64,000 nucleotides of DNA, taken from assembly GCF_017876625.1 (NCBI RefSeq), contig NZ_JAGIOH010000001.1, positions 6,469,501 through 6,533,500 on the forward strand, written 5' to 3'. The translations under genes and the position numbers were made by a program. The notes under the pieces are model-generated. The model was given only the letters and a program-made list of their open reading frames with translations, was not told where the DNA came from and made no database searches. This document shows, piece by piece, positions 15,920-24,833 of the stretch (positions within the stretch are counted from its first letter, which is position 1; the number at the start of each line of letters is the position of its first letter). The DNA comes from Streptomyces syringium. GTDB taxonomy: Bacteria; Actinomycetota; Actinomycetes; Streptomycetales; Streptomycetaceae.

Positions 15920-17419
15920 ATGGTCCGTGAACTCACCCATTTCATCGGCGGCAGGCACACCCCGGGAACATCGGGTGCCTACGGCGATGTGTACGACCCC
16001 AACACCGGCGCCGTGCAGGCCCGGGTACCCCTGGCGAACCGGGCCGAGACGGAGGCGGCCGTCGCCGACGCCGCCGAGGCCCAGCGGGAGTGGGGCGAGT
16101 GGAACCCGCAGCGCCGGGCCCGCGTCCTGCTGCGCTTCCTCCGGCTCGTCGAGGGCGAGAAGGACTCCCTCGCCCGGCTGCTGTCGTCCGAGCACGGCAA
16201 GACGGTCCCCGACGCGCTCGGCGACATCCAGCGCGGTCTGGAGGTGGTGGAGTTCGCGGCCGGCATTCCGCACCTGCTCAAGGGCGACTTCTCCGACAAC
16301 GCCGGGACCGGCATCGATGTGCACTCCCTGCGCCGCCCGATCGGCGTGACGGCGGGCATCACCCCGTTCAACTTCCCCGCGATGATCCCGCTGTGGAAGG
16401 CCGCCCCGGCCATCGCCTGCGGCAACTCCTTCGTCCTCAAGCCCTCCGAGCGCGACCCGTCCGTCCCGCTCCGGCTCGCCGAGCTGTTCCTGGAGGCGGG
16501 CCTGCCGCCCGGCGTGCTCAACGTCGTCAACGGCGGCAAGGAAACCGTCGACACCCTGCTCGAGGACCCGCGGGTGCAGGCGCTCGGCTTCGTCGGCTCG
16601 ACCCCGGTCGCCGCCCGCATCTACGCCACGGCCGCCGCCCACGGCAAGCGGGCCCAGTGCTTCGGCGGCGCCAAGAACCATCTGATCGTGATGCCGGACG
16701 CCGACCTCGACCAGGCCGTCGACGCCCTGATCGGCGCGGGCTACGGCTCGGCCGGGGAGCGCTGCATGGCGATCTCCGTCGCCGTGCCCGTCGGCGAGGA
16801 CACCGCCGACGCGCTGGTCGCCCGCCTCAAGGAGCGGATCGGCACCCTGCGGATCGGCCGGTCCGACGACCCGGACGCCGACTTCGGCCCCCTCGTCGGC
16901 CGCGACGCCGTCGACCGGGTCACCGGCTATGTGGACCTCGGAGTGGAGGAGGGCGCCGAACTCGTCGTGGACGGGCGCGGCTTCACCCTCGCCGGGCACG
17001 AGAACGGCTTCTTCGCCGGTGCCTCCCTCTTCGACCGGGTCACCCCGGACATGCGGATCCACCAGGAGGAGATCTTCGGGCCCGTCCTGTCGGTGGTCCG
17101 CGCGGCGGACTACGAGCACGCGCTGCGGCTGCCCTCCGAGCACGCCTTCGGCAACGGCGTCGCGATCTTCACCCGCGACGGGGACACCGCCCGCGACTTC
17201 ACCCGCCGTGTGGACACCGGCATGATCGGCGTCAATGTGCCGATCCCCGTGCCGGTCGCCTACCACACCTTCGGCGGCTGGAAGCGGTCCGGTTTCGGCG
17301 ATCTGGGCCAGCACGGCCCGGACGCCATCCGCTTCTACACCCGCACCAAGACCGTCACCTCGCGCTGGCCCTCCGGGGTCAAGGAGGGCGCGAGCTTCAC
17401 CATCCCCACGATGGGATGA
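15920..17419 (+). CDS. mmsA: CoA-acylating methylmalonate-semialdehyde dehydrogenase
   Basis: This enzyme converts methylmalonate semialdehyde to propionyl-CoA (and malonate semialdehyde to acetyl-CoA) with NAD and CoA, the last step of valine breakdown. The aldehyde dehydrogenase fold shows GVTAGITPFNFPAMIPLW, the cofactor loop GFVGSTPVA and the catalytic Cys in GSAGERCMAISVAV (near 283); the FGGAKNH and GERCM context is the mark of the MmsA subfamily. The length of 499 fits. ATG at 15920, giving MVRELTHFIGG, is preferred over an upstream in-frame ATG at 15872. It is the first gene of a five-gene operon in which every junction overlaps by four bases. Confidence 0.96.
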   Translation: MVRELTHFIGGRHTPGTSGAYGDVYDPNTGAVQARVPLANRAETEAAVADAAEAQREWGEWNPQRRARVLLRFLRLVEGEKDSLARLLSSEHGKTVPDALGDIQRGLEVVEFAAGIPHLLKGDFSDNAGTGIDVHSLRRPIGVTAGITPFNFPAMIPLWKAAPAIACGNSFVLKPSERDPSVPLRLAELFLEAGLPPGVLNVVNGGKETVDTLLEDPRVQALGFVGSTPVAARIYATAAAHGKRAQCFGGAKNHLIVMPDADLDQAVDALIGAGYGSAGERCMAISVAVPVGEDTADALVARLKERIGTLRIGRSDDPDADFGPLVGRDAVDRVTGYVDLGVEEGAELVVDGRGFTLAGHENGFFAGASLFDRVTPDMRIHQEEIFGPVLSVVRAADYEHALRLPSEHAFGNGVAIFTRDGDTARDFTRRVDTGMIGVNVPIPVPVAYHTFGGWKRSGFGDLGQHGPDAIRFYTRTKTVTSRWPSGVKEGASFTIPTMG

Positions 17420-18570
17420 GCGCCATGACGACAGGCCTCACCGAGGAGCAGCTCGCGCTGGCCGGGACGACGCTGGACTTCGCCCGGGAACACCTCGCCC
17501 CGCACGCCGTCGCCTGGGACCAGGACAAACACTTCCCCGTCGACGTGCTGCGCAAGGCCGCGGGGCTCGGGCTCGGCGGCGTCTACGTAAGCGAGGCCGC
17601 GGGTGGTTCCGGACTCACCCGCGCGGACGGAGTGCTGATCTTCGAGGTGCTGGCCACCGGCTGCCCCTCGATCGCCGGCTATCTCTCCATCCACAACATG
17701 GTCGGCTGGATGATCGACCGCTACGGGGACGAGGCCCAGCGCGCCCGTTGGCTGCCCGGGCTGTGCTCGATGGACACCCTCGGCAGCTACTGCCTGACCG
17801 AGCCGGGCGCCGGCTCCGACGCCGCCGCGCTGCGCACCCGGGCCGTACGCGACGGGGACTGCTACGTCCTGACCGGCGTGAAGCAGTTCATCTCCGGCGC
17901 CGGTGCCGCCGAGGTGTACATCGTCATGGCGCGCACGGGCGGGGAGGGACCGGGCGGTATCTCCGCGTTCGTCGTCGAACGGGACGACCCCGGGCTGTCC
18001 TTCGGTCCGGACGAGAAGAAGATGGGCTGGAACGCCCAGCCCACCCGCCAGGTCGTCCTGGACGGTGTCCGCCTTCCGGCCGGCCGCCGGCTCGGCGCCG
18101 AGGGCGACGGCTTCCGCATCGCCATGAACGGGCTCAACGGCGGCAGGCTCGGCATCGCCGCCTGCTCCCTCGGCGGCGGGCAGCATGCCCTGCACCGCAG
18201 CCTGGAATACCTCGCCGACCGGGAGGCCTTCGGGGCACCGCTGCTCGACGCCCAGGCGCTGCAGTTCCGCCTCGCCGACATGGCGACCGAACTCGCCGCC
18301 GCCCGCGCCCTGGTCCGTCAGGCCGCGGAGGCCCTGGACCGGGGCGACCCTCAGGCGGCCCAGCTGTGCGCCATGGCCAAACGCTTCGCCACCGACACCG
18401 GCTACTCCGTCGCCGACCGCGCCCTGCAACTGCACGGGGGCTACGGCTACCTCACCGAGTACGGCATCGAGAAGATCGTCCGAGATCTTCGCGTGCACCG
18501 GATCCTGGAAGGAACCAACGAGATCATGCGCCTGATCGTGGCCCGCGGACTGACGGGAGCCGCCCGATGA
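17416..18570 (+). CDS. acyl-CoA dehydrogenase, probably isobutyryl-CoA dehydrogenase
   Basis: An FAD-dependent acyl-CoA dehydrogenase of 384 residues. YCLTEPGAGSDAAALRT (near 123) is the first family signature, FISGAG the FAD-contact strand, and LQLHGGYGYLTEYGIEKIVRD with RVHRILEGTNEIMRL the C-terminal signature; the Glu in LEGTNE is at the position of the catalytic base in this family. Placed between mmsA and 3-hydroxyisobutyryl-CoA hydrolase, it most likely makes methacrylyl-CoA from isobutyryl-CoA. The start overlaps the mmsA stop (ATGA); an in-frame ATG three codons later is an alternative. Electrons would go to ETF, whose genes are not here. Confidence 0.93.
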   Translation: MSAMTTGLTEEQLALAGTTLDFAREHLAPHAVAWDQDKHFPVDVLRKAAGLGLGGVYVSEAAGGSGLTRADGVLIFEVLATGCPSIAGYLSIHNMVGWMIDRYGDEAQRARWLPGLCSMDTLGSYCLTEPGAGSDAAALRTRAVRDGDCYVLTGVKQFISGAGAAEVYIVMARTGGEGPGGISAFVVERDDPGLSFGPDEKKMGWNAQPTRQVVLDGVRLPAGRRLGAEGDGFRIAMNGLNGGRLGIAACSLGGGQHALHRSLEYLADREAFGAPLLDAQALQFRLADMATELAAARALVRQAAEALDRGDPQAAQLCAMAKRFATDTGYSVADRALQLHGGYGYLTEYGIEKIVRDLRVHRILEGTNEIMRLIVARGLTGAAR

Positions 18571-19658
18571 CCCCGACGACGGACAGGACGGAAGGGACGG
18601 ACGACTGCGTACTGGTGCGCACAGAGGGCCGTGCCGCGTACCTCACCCTCAACCGGCCCAACGCTCTCAACGCCCTCAGCCACACCATGGTGCGCCGCGT
18701 CGACGAGGCCCTCACCGTCTGGGAGCACGACCCCGCCGTCGAGACCGTCGTGATCAGCGGCGCGGGCGAGCGGGGGCTGTGCGCGGGAGGTGACATCCGG
18801 TCCATCCACGCCGACGCCCGCTCCGGCGGCGACGCCTCGGCGGCCTTCTGGCGCGACGAGTACCGGCTCAACGCCCGTATCGCCCGCTACCCCAAGCCGT
18901 ACGTCGCCCTCATGGACGGCATCGTGATGGGCGGGGGAGTGGGGATCTCGGCCCACGGCAGCGTGCGGATCGTCACCGAACGCTCCAAGGTCGCGATGCC
19001 CGAGACGGGCATCGGATTCGTGCCCGACGTGGGCGGCACCTATCTGCTGGCCCTCGCCCCCGGCGAGCTCGGCACCCACCTCGGGCTCACCGGAGTGCCC
19101 GTGGGCGCCGCGGACGCCCTGCTGTGCGGCCTCGCCGACCACTTCGTACCGGCGGACGCGCTGTCCGCCCTCGGCGCGGACCTCGCCGCCGGGTCCGTAC
19201 CCGACGTCCTGCCCCGCCACGTCCGCGAGGCACCGGAGGGCCGGCTGGCCGCCGACCGGGAGTGGATCGACCACTGCTACGCGTCCGACACCGTCGAGGA
19301 GATCGTCGAACGGCTGCTCGCCGCGGGCACACCGGCTGCCAAGGAAGCCGCCGAGACGATCCTCGCCAAGTCGCCCACCGCCCTCAAGGTGACCCTCGCC
19401 GCGCTGCGCCGCGCCCGGGACCTCGGGCCGCTGGAGCGGGTCCTGGAGCAGGAGTACCGCGTCTCCTGCGCGGCGCTGTCCGCGCCCGACCTGGTGGAGG
19501 GAATCCGCGCCCAGGTGATCGACAAGGACCGTGCCCCGCGCTGGTCGCCGGCGACCCTCGCGGAGGTCGGCGAGGCGGACGTGGCCCGGTTCTTCGCACC
19601 GCTCGGCGCCCGGGAACTCTCCTTCGCCGCCGACGCCTCCCAGGAGGTGCCCTGGTGA
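18567..19658 (+). CDS. 3-hydroxyisobutyryl-CoA hydrolase (crotonase family)
   Basis: The 363-residue length and the motifs separate this from ordinary enoyl-CoA hydratases. RAAYLTLNRPNALNALSHTM starts the fold, GLCAGGDIRSIH forms the first oxyanion loop, MGGGVGISAHGSVR the second, and MPETGIGFVPDVGGTYLL carries the catalytic Glu and Asp used by hydrolases of this type. A C-terminal extension with QEYRVSC follows. It hydrolyses 3-hydroxyisobutyryl-CoA to free hydroxyisobutyrate, the substrate of the dehydrogenase encoded next. Both ends overlap their neighbours by four bases. Confidence 0.94.
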   Translation: MTPTTDRTEGTDDCVLVRTEGRAAYLTLNRPNALNALSHTMVRRVDEALTVWEHDPAVETVVISGAGERGLCAGGDIRSIHADARSGGDASAAFWRDEYRLNARIARYPKPYVALMDGIVMGGGVGISAHGSVRIVTERSKVAMPETGIGFVPDVGGTYLLALAPGELGTHLGLTGVPVGAADALLCGLADHFVPADALSALGADLAAGSVPDVLPRHVREAPEGRLAADREWIDHCYASDTVEEIVERLLAAGTPAAKEAAETILAKSPTALKVTLAALRRARDLGPLERVLEQEYRVSCAALSAPDLVEGIRAQVIDKDRAPRWSPATLAEVGEADVARFFAPLGARELSFAADASQEVPW

Positions 19659-20641
19659 GCGCCGTGACCCCCGTGAGCCCCGCGAGTACGGTCGTCGGCT
19701 TCGTCGGGCTCGGCCACATGGGCGGCCCGATGGCCGCCAACCTCGTCAAGGCCGGGTACCGGGTGCGTGGCTACGACCTGTCGGCCGCGTCTCTGGCGGC
19801 GGCCGTGGCCGCCGGTGTCGAGCCGGCCGCCTCGGCGGCCGAGGCCGCCGAGGGCGCGGACGTCGTGATCACCATGCTGCCCGCCGGCCGCCATGTCCTC
19901 GCCCTCTACCGGGACGAGGGGCTGCTCGCGGCGGCGCAGCCCGGCACCCTCTTCGTCGACTGCTCCACCATCGACGTGGCCGACGCCCGGGCCGCCCACG
20001 ACGCCGCGGCGCGGGCCGGGCACCGCGCCCTGGACGCGCCCGTCTCGGGCGGCGTGACGGGCGCGGAAGCCGCCACCCTGACCTTCATGGCCGGGGGCGG
20101 CGAGACCGAGTTCGTGCGGGCCGAGCCGCTGCTGTCGGCGATGGGCAGGAAGGCCGTCCACTGCGGAGCGGCAGGCTCCGGTCAGGCCGCGAAGATCTGC
20201 AACAACATGATTCTCGGCATCTCGATGATCGCGGTCGGCGAGGCGTTCGTTCTCGGCGAGAGCCTCGGCCTGTCCCACCAGGCCCTCTATGACGTGGCCT
20301 CCACCGCGTCCGGCCAGTGCTGGGCCCTGACGGTCAACTGCCCGGTCCCCGGACCCGTCCCGGCCAGCCCGGCCAACCACGACTACCGGCCCGGCTTCGC
20401 CGCGCCCCTGATGGCCAAGGACCTCGGCCTGGCCGCCAACGCCCTCCGGGCCGGCGGGGTGCACGCCGAACTGGGCCTGCGGGCGGCGGAGCTGTACGCG
20501 GAGTTCGCCGAGGGCGCGGGGGCGGCGGAGGACTTCTCCGGGATCATCCGGACGATCAGGGACCGGTCCGCCCAGGACACCGAGACGAGCAGCGACCCGT
20601 CCGCCCAGGACACCGAAGAGAACGGAACGGCCACCGCATGA
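19655..20641 (+). CDS. mmsB: 3-hydroxyisobutyrate dehydrogenase
   Basis: An NAD-dependent beta-hydroxyacid dehydrogenase oxidising 3-hydroxyisobutyrate to methylmalonate semialdehyde, which mmsA then uses. FVGLGHMGGPMAANLVKAGY is the nucleotide fold, DAPVSGGVTGAEAATL the substrate loop, and GSGQAAKICNNM carries the catalytic Lys; the KDLGLA motif follows. GTG at 19655 has AGGAGG upstream and overlaps the previous stop. At 328 residues it is about 30 longer than usual: the tail contains SAQDTE twice, from an 18-base duplication in the DNA, and looks disordered. Confidence 0.95.
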   Translation: MSAVTPVSPASTVVGFVGLGHMGGPMAANLVKAGYRVRGYDLSAASLAAAVAAGVEPAASAAEAAEGADVVITMLPAGRHVLALYRDEGLLAAAQPGTLFVDCSTIDVADARAAHDAAARAGHRALDAPVSGGVTGAEAATLTFMAGGGETEFVRAEPLLSAMGRKAVHCGAAGSGQAAKICNNMILGISMIAVGEAFVLGESLGLSHQALYDVASTASGQCWALTVNCPVPGPVPASPANHDYRPGFAAPLMAKDLGLAANALRAGGVHAELGLRAAELYAEFAEGAGAAEDFSGIIRTIRDRSAQDTETSSDPSAQDTEENGTATA

Positions 20642-21411
20642 CCTACGAGACCATCCTCGTCGAGCGCAAGGGCCGCACGGCCCTCCTCACCCTCAACCGG
20701 CCGAAGGCCCTCAACGCCCTCAACCTCCAGGTCATGAACGAGGTCGTCGAGGCCACGGCCGCGCTCGACCGCGACCCGGACATCGGCTGCATCGTCCTCA
20801 CCGGCTCGCCGAAGGCGTTCGCGGCCGGGGCCGACATCAAGGAGATGCGGCCGCAGGGGTACATGGACATGTACCTCAGCGACTGGTTCACCGCCTGGGA
20901 CCGGCTCGGTGAACTCCGTACGCCGACCGTCGCGGCCGTCTCCGGCTACGCCCTCGGCGGCGGCTGCGAGCTCGCCATGCTCTGCGACATCCTGCTCGCC
21001 TCGGACACGGCGGTCTTCGGCCAGCCGGAGATCAAGCTCGGTGTGATCCCCGGCATCGGCGGCTCCCAGCGGCTGACCCGCGCGGTCGGCAAGGCCAAGG
21101 CCATGGAGCTGTGCCTGACGGGCCGCACCATGGACGCGACGGAGGCCGAACGGGCCGGTCTGGTCTCCCGGATCGTGCCGGCGGACGATCTCCTGGAGGA
21201 GGCGCTCGCGGTCGCCGAGACCGTGGCCGGGATGTCCGCGCCGGTCGCGATGATGGCCAAGGAGGCCGTGAACCGGGCCTTCGAGACGACGCTGGCGGAG
21301 GGCGTCCGATTCGAACGCAGACTCTTCCACGCGGTGTTCGCCGTCGCGGACCAGAAGGAGGGCATGTCGGCGTTCGTGGAGAAGCGACCGCCGGAGTTCA
21401 CGCACCGGTAG
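20638..21411 (+). CDS. enoyl-CoA hydratase
   Basis: A 257-residue crotonase of classical size. KAFAAGADIKEM and YALGGGCELAMLCD are the two oxyanion loops; the two catalytic glutamates are in GGGCELAML and in QPEIKLGVIPGIGG. It hydrates 2-enoyl-CoA, here most likely methacrylyl-CoA to 3-hydroxyisobutyryl-CoA, filling the step between the dehydrogenase and the hydrolase of the same operon. The start overlaps the mmsB stop (ATGA). It is the last gene of the operon; 93 non-coding bases follow. Broader activity on straight-chain substrates is likely as for most homologues. Confidence 0.95.
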   Translation: MTYETILVERKGRTALLTLNRPKALNALNLQVMNEVVEATAALDRDPDIGCIVLTGSPKAFAAGADIKEMRPQGYMDMYLSDWFTAWDRLGELRTPTVAAVSGYALGGGCELAMLCDILLASDTAVFGQPEIKLGVIPGIGGSQRLTRAVGKAKAMELCLTGRTMDATEAERAGLVSRIVPADDLLEEALAVAETVAGMSAPVAMMAKEAVNRAFETTLAEGVRFERRLFHAVFAVADQKEGMSAFVEKRPPEFTHR

Positions 21412-21504
21412 GCGGACGAGCGCCTCGTCCCGAAAATCATTCGCCCGAGATCCCGCCATGGGAGAGGCTGCCGCCGGACGATCCACGAACGGGAGCGGGT
21501 TTTC

Positions 21505-22014
21505 ATGAGCGGGACGATGGGCGGGCTGCTGGCGGCCGGCGACGCGGTGACGGTGAGGCTGGTGAAGGAGCCCCGGCCCGAGGTGCGGTACCCCGCGACC
21601 GTCGTGCGCGACGACGGCACGCACGTCGTGGTGCGCGCTCCCTGGGCGGGCGCCGGCACCCGGGACTTCGGGTTCGTGCGGTTCGAGAAGGGCGACGTGT
21701 TCACCGAGCACTACTGGCGGGACCGCTGGTACGCCGTCAAGGAGGTGCGGGACGCCGCCGGGGCCGTGAAGGGCTGGTACTGCGACGTGACCCGCCCCGC
21801 CCGTGTCGAGGCGGACGGGCTCGTCGTCACCGACCTGGACCTCGACCTGTGGCTCTCGGCCGACGGGGCCACGGTGCTGCGCCTGGACGAGGACGAGTTC
21901 GCCGAGAGCGGCATCGCCGAGCGCGACCCCGTCGCCGCCGGACACGCCCGCCGGGCGCTGGACGACCTCGAGGAGCTCGCCCGCGGCGGCGGCTTCGCCG
22001 CGCTCCTGGGCTGA
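21505..22014 (+). CDS. DUF402 domain protein (FomD-like)
   Basis: A 169-residue soluble protein with the DUF402 pattern: DAVTVRLVKEPRPEVRYPA, RFEKGDVFTEHYWRDRWYAV, KGWYCDVTRP and VVTDLDLDLWLSADG, then LDEDEF. Characterised relatives are nucleoside di- or triphosphate phosphatases (including FomD, a nucleotide-hydrolysing fosfomycin accessory enzyme) with a conserved Tyr and several Asp binding divalent metals, and these residues are present. The C-terminus ends in a helical GGGFAALLG. GGGAGCGGG lies seven bases before the ATG. It is monocistronic and ends in a long hairpin. Confidence 0.85.
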   Translation: MSGTMGGLLAAGDAVTVRLVKEPRPEVRYPATVVRDDGTHVVVRAPWAGAGTRDFGFVRFEKGDVFTEHYWRDRWYAVKEVRDAAGAVKGWYCDVTRPARVEADGLVVTDLDLDLWLSADGATVLRLDEDEFAESGIAERDPVAAGHARRALDDLEELARGGGFAALLG

Positions 22015-22020
22015 GGCCGT

Positions 22021-22070
22021 GTCCTCAATCGCCGGACGGGCTTATTCAAGCCCGTCCGGCGCTTGAGGAC
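22021..22070. terminator. 23-bp hairpin, also the left part of an intergenic repeat
   Basis: Arms of 23 bases pair with one mismatch around the loop ATTC, starting seven bases after the DUF402 stop. It should act as terminator. Its outer arm GTCCTCAATCGCCGGAC recurs at 59283, so the hairpin belongs to the dispersed repeat described for 22093. Confidence 0.85.
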
Positions 22071-22092
22071 AGAGCACAGCAGCCCGTCCGGC

Positions 22093-22122
22093 GATTGAGG
22101 ACACCGCCGCGCAGCGGAGGTG
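22093..22122 (+). repeat. dispersed intergenic repeat, copy A
   Basis: The 30-base core begins GATTGAGGACACCGCCGCGC and ends AGCGGAGGTG. Copies occur at 55168-55197 (reverse strand, one mismatch) and 59353-59382 (one mismatch). GATTGAGGAC is the exact complement of GTCCTCAATC at 22021, so the whole unit has inverted ends. Confidence 0.8.
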
Positions 22123-22163
22123 CACACGCCACGCCCCCCGCGGGGGCATGGCAGGCTGGCCCC

Positions 22164-23717
22164 ATGAGTGCTAAGAGCCCCCGCACCTCCGCCCTCGACC
22201 TCATCGAAGCGGTGGTGGACCCCGGCAGTTGGCGCGGGTGGGACGAACCGGTCGAGGTGACGACCGACGACCCCGCCTACCGGGCCGATCTGCTCGCCGC
22301 CCGCGAACGCACCGGGCTGGACGAGTCGGTCGTCACCGGCGAGGGCCTGCTGCGCGGGCGCCGAGTGGCGGTCGTGGCCTGCGAGTTCCGCTTCCTGGCC
22401 GGATCGATCGGCGTGGCGGCTGGGGAGCGGCTCGTGGCCGCCGTGGAGCGGGCCACGGCCGAGGGGCTGCCGCTGCTGGCGGCGCCCGCCTCGGGCGGCA
22501 CCCGGATGCAGGAGGGCACGATCGCCTTCCTCCAGATGGTGAAGGTCACCGCCGCCATCACCGACCACAAGGCCGCCGGGCTGCCCTACCTCGTCTATCT
22601 CCGCCATCCCACGACGGGCGGGGTCCTCGCGTCCTGGGGCTCCCTCGGCCACGCCACCGTCGCCGAACCGGGGGCCCTCATCGGTTTCCTCGGGCCGCGC
22701 GTCCACGAGGCGCTGTACGGCGAGGAGTTCCCGCCCGGCGTCCAGCTCGCGGAGAACCTGCTGGCCCACGGCCTGGTGGACGCCGTGCTGCCCGCCGACC
22801 GGCTGCCGGAGACGGTGGCGCGGGCGCTCACCGTGCTGTGCGGGGACGCCGCCGACACCCCACCGGGGAACCCGTCCGGCGCGTACGACACTGCTCCGGC
22901 TCCGGCCCCCGCCTCCGCCGCCGAATCGATTCGCCGCTCCCGGCGCCCCGAGCGGCCCGGTGTGCGGCGGCTGCTGGCGGCCGCGGCCACCGACGTCACG
23001 CCGCTCAGCGGCACGGGCGCGGGGGAGCGGGACCCCGGACTGCTGCTCGCGCTCGCGCGCGTCGGCGGCACCCCGTGCGTCGTGCTCGGTCACGACCGCG
23101 GCAGCCACGCCGGGGAAGCGGACCCGGCGGAGACCGGCGTTCCCGCGCACGGCCAGGCCCTCGGTCCGGCCGGGCTGCGCGCCGCGCGACGGGGGATGCG
23201 GATCGCCGCCGAGCTGGACCTGCCGCTGCTCACCGTCGTCGACACGGCCGGGGCCGCGCTGTCGCGGGACGCCGAGGAGGGCGGGCTGGCCGGGGAGATC
23301 GCCCGGTGCCTCGCCGACCTGATGGCCCTGCCCGCCCCGACCCTGTGCCTACTGCTGGGGCAGGGCGCGGGCGGGGCCGCCCTCGCGCTGCTCCCGGCGG
23401 ACCGGGTGCTGGCGGCCCGTCACGCGTGGCTGTCGCCCCTCCCGCCGGAGGGCGCGTCGGCCATTCTGTACCGCACGACGGACCGCGCGTACGAGGTGGC
23501 CGAGCGTCAGGGGGTGCGGTCCGCCGACCTGTTGGCGAACGGCATCGTGGACCGCATCGTGGAGGAGGGCGAAGACAGTACGGCGGATCCAGACGGCTTC
23601 CTTCCCTTCCTCGGGCAGGTCCTCGGCAGCGAACTCGCCGCCCTCCAGGGGCGCGAGCAGGGCGAACGCCTCGCCGCCCGCCGCAGGCGCTACCGACGGC
23701 TGGGAACACGCGGATGA
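22164..23717 (+). CDS. acyl-CoA carboxylase carboxyltransferase, AccD-AccA fusion
   Basis: The 517-residue protein joins both halves of the carboxyltransferase. The N-terminal half shows GLPLLAAPASGGTRMQEG, TTGGVLASWGSLGH and a GALIGFLGPRV loop (AccD-like, without the Cys4 zinc ribbon). A Pro/Ala linker near 240-265 leads to an AccA-like half with LPLLTVVDTAGA and GQGAGGAALALLPADRVLA. It would transfer CO2 from carboxybiotin to an acyl-CoA such as acetyl- or propionyl-CoA. No biotin carrier or carboxylase gene is adjacent, so it must share one. ATG at 22164 fits the domain start; the ribosome site is weak. Confidence 0.88.
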   Translation: MSAKSPRTSALDLIEAVVDPGSWRGWDEPVEVTTDDPAYRADLLAARERTGLDESVVTGEGLLRGRRVAVVACEFRFLAGSIGVAAGERLVAAVERATAEGLPLLAAPASGGTRMQEGTIAFLQMVKVTAAITDHKAAGLPYLVYLRHPTTGGVLASWGSLGHATVAEPGALIGFLGPRVHEALYGEEFPPGVQLAENLLAHGLVDAVLPADRLPETVARALTVLCGDAADTPPGNPSGAYDTAPAPAPASAAESIRRSRRPERPGVRRLLAAAATDVTPLSGTGAGERDPGLLLALARVGGTPCVVLGHDRGSHAGEADPAETGVPAHGQALGPAGLRAARRGMRIAAELDLPLLTVVDTAGAALSRDAEEGGLAGEIARCLADLMALPAPTLCLLLGQGAGGAALALLPADRVLAARHAWLSPLPPEGASAILYRTTDRAYEVAERQGVRSADLLANGIVDRIVEEGEDSTADPDGFLPFLGQVLGSELAALQGREQGERLAARRRRYRRLGTRG

Positions 23718-23772
23718 CGTCGCACCGCGCGCGAACGGCATTGCATGCATACCCCACGGGAGATTGACAGAC

Positions 23773-23791
23773 TTAGGTTTGGCTAACCTAA
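23773..23791 (+). promoter_or_regulatory. iron box (IdeR/DmdR1 operator)
   Basis: TTAGGTTTGGCTAACCTAA differs by one base from the actinobacterial iron-regulator consensus TTAGGTTAGGCTAACCTAA. It lies 10 bases before the GTG of the first transporter gene, with TTGACA just upstream at 23764, so bound repressor would cover the promoter when iron is plentiful. No second box is seen before 35.1 kb; it probably controls the whole uptake and synthesis run. Confidence 0.93.
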
Positions 23792-23801
23792 GGTCTCCTC
23801 C

Positions 23802-24833
23802 GTGAACGCGATCGATCTCCAGGACGCCCGGCCTGCCACCGGGCGTTCGACGGCTGTACGCGGGGCCGTGCTGCTGCTCGCCGGCCTCGCCGCGCTGTCC
23901 CTCTGCGCGGCGCTCAGCCTCGCCGCGGGCTCCCGGCCGGTGCCGCTCGGCACCGTCTGGCACGCGCTGGTCGCCGACGACCGCAGCCCCGACGGTCTGG
24001 TCGTCACCGGCCTGCGCGTCCCGCGCACCGTGATCGGTCTCGTCGTCGGCGCCGCGCTGGGCGTCGCGGGCGCGGTCGCACAGGGCGTCACCCGCAACCC
24101 GCTCGCCTCGCCCACCACACTGGGTATCAACGCCGGAGCCGGCTTCGCGGTCGTCACCGCCATTTACGCGCTGCGGCTGACGCATCCCGCCCAGTACCTG
24201 TGGTTCGCCTTCGCCGGAGCCGCGCTCGCCACCCTCGCCGTGCTGGCGATCGCCCGCCGCGCGGGCGATCTGGACCCCGTGCGGCTCGCCCTGGGCGGCA
24301 CCGTACTGGCCGCCGTGCTGACCTCCTGGACCTCCGCGGTGATGCTCGCCAGCCACCGCACGCTGGACGAGGCGCGGTTCTGGCTGGCCGGTTCGCTCGC
24401 CGGGCGGCAGACCGACATCCTGCTGCCCGTCCTCGCGCCGCTGGCCATCGGTTTCGTCCTCGCCTTCGTCATCTCGCCCGCGCTCAACGCCCTCGCGCTC
24501 GGCGACGAGACCGCCCAGGCGCTCGGCGTCCCGGTCGCCAAGGTGCGAGCCGCGGGCGGGCTGGCCGTCGTGCTGCTCGCCGCCTCCTCCGTGGCGGTCG
24601 CGGGCCCCCTCTCCTTCATCGGGCTCGCCGCCCCCCACCTCGTACGCAAGCTCGTCGGCACCGACCACCGCCGGCTGATCCCCGGCTGTCTGATCGCGGG
24701 TCCGCTGCTGCTGCTCGCCGCCGACGTCCTCGGCCGGGTCCTCCTGCGCCCCACCGAGCTGGAAGTCGGCATCGTCACCGCGTTCCTCGGTGCGCCGATG
24801 CTGGCCGTGCTCGCCCGGAAGGTGGCGCGATGA
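23802..24833 (+). CDS. siderophore ABC transporter permease (FecCD family), first subunit
   Basis: A 343-residue polytopic protein of the BtuC/FecCD family with about ten membrane helices. RVPRTVIGLVVGAALGVAGA is the first conserved block, RNPLASPTTLGINAGAGF the cytoplasmic segment, and GPLSFIGLAAPHLVRKLVG contacts the ATPase. The GTG start lies right behind the iron box. It pairs with the next gene to form the heterodimeric channel importing a ferric siderophore. The stop overlaps the next start by four bases. Confidence 0.95.
   Translation: MNAIDLQDARPATGRSTAVRGAVLLLAGLAALSLCAALSLAAGSRPVPLGTVWHALVADDRSPDGLVVTGLRVPRTVIGLVVGAALGVAGAVAQGVTRNPLASPTTLGINAGAGFAVVTAIYALRLTHPAQYLWFAFAGAALATLAVLAIARRAGDLDPVRLALGGTVLAAVLTSWTSAVMLASHRTLDEARFWLAGSLAGRQTDILLPVLAPLAIGFVLAFVISPALNALALGDETAQALGVPVAKVRAAGGLAVVLLAASSVAVAGPLSFIGLAAPHLVRKLVGTDHRRLIPGCLIAGPLLLLAADVLGRVLLRPTELEVGIVTAFLGAPMLAVLARKVAR

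Noticed and set aside
15532..17314. Minus-strand frames over the riboswitch and mmsA
   Set aside because: Antisense shadows of the riboswitch and mmsA without motifs.
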